NCBI RefSeq assembly: GCF_030124145.1
Contig: NZ_JASKMS010000011.1
Span: 1-64,000, forward strand
Source: Streptomyces sp. 378
GTDB taxonomy: Bacteria; Actinomycetota; Actinomycetes; Streptomycetales; Streptomycetaceae
Direction: 5' to 3'
Length of the DNA: 64,000 nt
Each line of letters begins with the position of its first letter. Within the stretch, counting starts at the first letter, position 1. This document shows positions 62,405 through 64,000 of the stretch, in pieces. A program made the translations under genes and the position numbers. The notes beneath the pieces are model-generated. The model saw nothing but the letters and a program-made list of their open reading frames with translations, made no database searches and had not been told where the DNA came from.

Positions 62405-63505
62405 ATGGATCTCGCCCTTCTGCACCCACTGTACGAACACCCCGGGCCTTGGGCCTCCGTGTACGTCGACACCTCGCGTCACACGGAGGGCACTCCCCAC
62501 GAGCGGGAGCTGACGGCCCAGGCGATGGCCCGGGAGCTGGCCGCGCAGGGGGCGGACGAGGCGACATGCCGTGCGGTGCGGAGCGCGATCGAGGATTTGC
62601 GGCACTCGTCCGAACCGCACGGCAGGGCCCTGTTCGCCCGTGCCGGTGAGGTCGTTCTCGACCCGCCGCTGGTGCGTCCCCCGCAGGGCGGCGACTGGGC
62701 CGAATGGGCGCCGCTGCCCAGGGTCGCGCCCCTGCTGGAGCTGGCCGGCGAGGACCCGGTGTGCGTGGTGGCGTACGTCGACCGCAAGGGCGCGGACTTC
62801 GAGCTGCGCAGCGCGCTGGGCCGGGAGGACGCCGGGAGCGTCACCGGGCGGCAGTGGCCGGTGCACCGGACGAGCACCGCGGACTGGTCCGAGCGGCATT
62901 TCCAGCTGCGGGTGGAGAACACCTGGGAGCACAACGCGGCGGAGATCGCCGACGCACTGGCCGTGTGCCAGGAGGAGACCAAGGCCGACCTGCTGATTCT
63001 CGTCGGAGACGACCGGGAGCGGCGGTCCGTGCACGAGCGGCTGCCCAAGCGGCTGCACGACCTGGTGGTCGAGGCGCCGCACGGCACCGGCAGCCGGCTC
63101 CTGGACGAGGATGTGGAGCGGGCCCGGGCCGAGCACGTGGGGCGGCAGGCGGAGGCGGAGCTGGAGCGCTTCCGCGCCGCCCGCACCCCGGACGACGAGG
63201 GCCGGACCGGGGCTGTCGAGGGCGTGCCCGCGCTGGTCGAGGCGGCCCGGGAGCACCGTATCGACGAGCTGCTGATCAGGGTCGACGGCCCGGACGCGCA
63301 CCGCGAGGTGTGGATCGGGGAGGATCCCGATCAGCTCGCGGTGCGCCGGACGGATCTGAAGATCCTCGGCGAGCAGCACGCGTGGCCCGCCCGGGCCGAC
63401 GACGCGCTGATCCGTTCCGCGGTGGCCACGGACGCTCCCGCGCTGTCGGTGTCGGAGCGGGAGGTCCCCCTGGGCGGCCTGGGGGCGCTGCTGCGCTGGA
63501 AGTGA
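62405..63505 (+). CDS. eRF1-like baeRF2-domain protein (Rv2629-like)
   Basis: 366 aa, ATG with GGAGG 4 nt upstream. The N-terminus (LHPLYEHPGPWASVYVDTSRHTEG) and the C-terminal half (LLDEDVERARAEHV, VPALVEAAREHRIDELLIRVDG) match the bacterial archaeo-eukaryotic release-factor-like domain family, including Mycobacterium Rv2629. These proteins lack the GGQ peptide-release loop and are thought to act on stalled or hibernating ribosomes; I see no GGQ here. It is convergent with an ABC-F gene, another ribosome-linked family. Confidence 0.85.
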   Translation: MDLALLHPLYEHPGPWASVYVDTSRHTEGTPHERELTAQAMARELAAQGADEATCRAVRSAIEDLRHSSEPHGRALFARAGEVVLDPPLVRPPQGGDWAEWAPLPRVAPLLELAGEDPVCVVAYVDRKGADFELRSALGREDAGSVTGRQWPVHRTSTADWSERHFQLRVENTWEHNAAEIADALAVCQEETKADLLILVGDDRERRSVHERLPKRLHDLVVEAPHGTGSRLLDEDVERARAEHVGRQAEAELERFRAARTPDDEGRTGAVEGVPALVEAAREHRIDELLIRVDGPDAHREVWIGEDPDQLAVRRTDLKILGEQHAWPARADDALIRSAVATDAPALSVSEREVPLGGLGALLRWK

Positions 63506-63512
63506 ACCGGAG

Positions 63513-63536
63513 CGGGCCCGGGCCCTAACGGGCCCG
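63513..63536. terminator. Hairpin between convergent baeRF2 and ABC-F genes
   Basis: CGGGCCC and GGGCCCG pair across a 10-nt loop, 8 nt past the baeRF2 stop; the ABC-F stop codon lies in the loop. Confidence 0.4.
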
Positions 63537-64000
63537 TTCCACCCTGCGTTCGTCCCACACCGGGTCCGGGGTCTCCCGGACCCGGCCGTCACTGCCGAAG
63601 ACCAGGAAACGGTCGAAGGAGCGGGCGAACCAGCGGTCGTGGGTGACCGCGAGGACCGTCCCGTCGAAGGCCTCCAGGCCCTCCTGGAGCGCCTCGGCGG
63701 ACTCCAGGTCCAGGTTGTCGGTCGGCTCGTCCAGCAGCAGCGCCGTCACGCCCTGGAGTTCCAGCAGGAGGATCTGGAACCGGGCCTGCTGGCCGCCGGA
63801 GAGGCGCTCGAACGTCTGCTCCGCCTGGTGGGTGAGTTCGTAGCGGCGCAGCCGGGACATGGCGGCTCCGCGGTCCTGTGCGTGTTCCTTCCACAGGATG
63901 TCGAGGAGCGTGCGGCCCTCCAGCTCCGGATGCGCGTGCGTCTGCGCGAAGTGCCCGGGCACGACCCGCGCGCCCAGCTTCCACTCCCCCGTGTGCGCCA
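63525..64000 (-). CDS. ABC-F family ATPase, C-terminal part (5' end beyond window)
   Basis: About 158 codons of the second nucleotide-binding domain are present, continuing past the right edge. Seen: GEWKLGARVVPGHFAQTH, the ABC signature RLSGGQQARFQILL, Walker B LLLDEPTDNLDLESAEAL and the H-loop AVTHDRWFARSFDR. The soluble double-ATPase ABC-F proteins act on the ribosome, some giving antibiotic resistance. The tail after the H-loop is short (VRETPDPVWDERRVERAR), without a long C-terminal extension. The inter-domain linker, which decides the subfamily, is outside the window. Confidence 0.92.
   Translation of the reverse strand, partial: AHTGEWKLGARVVPGHFAQTHAHPELEGRTLLDILWKEHAQDRGAAMSRLRRYELTHQAEQTFERLSGGQQARFQILLLELQGVTALLLDEPTDNLDLESAEALQEGLEAFDGTVLAVTHDRWFARSFDRFLVFGSDGRVRETPDPVWDERRVERAR

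Overview
The window is high-GC DNA with actinobacterial traits: GTG and TTG starts, strong purine-rich Shine-Dalgarno sites, many 4-bp ATGA/GTGA overlaps, SigR-, HAIR- and CebR-type control sites, and DUF5753/XRE and SigB/F/G-type regulators. Together these point to a Streptomyces chromosome, in an arm-proximal, metabolically accessory region. I see no tRNA, rRNA, CRISPR array, transposase or phage module.

Layout. (1) 1-13559, all minus strand: a ROK repressor, a ribose-type ABC importer (ATPase, permease, lipoprotein), a Gfo/Idh/MocA dehydrogenase, a xylose-isomerase-like TIM barrel, a large secreted glucose/sorbosone-dehydrogenase + PKD + ThuA + DUF1080 protein, an inositol-3-phosphate-synthase-like enzyme and a UbiA prenyltransferase. 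The UbiA gene runs off the left edge through an in-frame 153-bp minisatellite. The sugar genes look like an uptake and oxidation route for an unusual sugar or cyclitol. (2) 13761-23866: GntR regulator, FabH-like ketosynthase, an oxalate/formate-type MFS carrier with a 46-aa small subunit, then divergently a PanE-like reductase, an NAD-type formate dehydrogenase whose catalytic subunit is split and permuted across two genes, and fdhD. (3) 23972-33796: MarR/quinone oxidoreductase pair with three tandem palindromes between them, a GH33 sialidase with a LamG domain, a membrane-anchored beta-propeller protein, a bile-acid-symporter-like transporter and LysR divergon, a long-chain acyl-CoA ligase, and an aldo/keto reductase behind a SigR-type promoter. 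(4) 33954-42952: His-rich methyltransferase, then a cellulolytic island (GH6, GH48 and GH74, each with CBM2) with two CebR-type boxes in the divergent GH6/GH48 promoter region. (5) 43142-53735: pterin dehydratase and methyltransferase, two XRE regulators, an orphan NarJ-like chaperone, a stand-alone second DnaK, GDPD, OsmC/Ohr, and a holin-like/alkaline-phosphatase fusion. (6) 53819-64000: two metallo-beta-lactamase-fold proteins, a DedA/VTT protein, an aminotransferase-fold protein without a PLP lysine, a secreted His-rich protein, a SigB/F/G-type sigma factor, a decayed thiamine-pyrophosphate enzyme gene, and a run of small stress-type genes (DUF2795, CBS, PfpI, baeRF2), ending in a truncated ABC-F gene.

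The strongest unusual observations are the split/permuted formate dehydrogenase, the repeat-expanded UbiA gene, the lysine-less aminotransferase fold coupled to a metallo-beta-lactamase gene, the TPP-enzyme relic, and the three-fold MarR operator array. Functions are assigned by reading motifs and family resemblance only; no database search was run.
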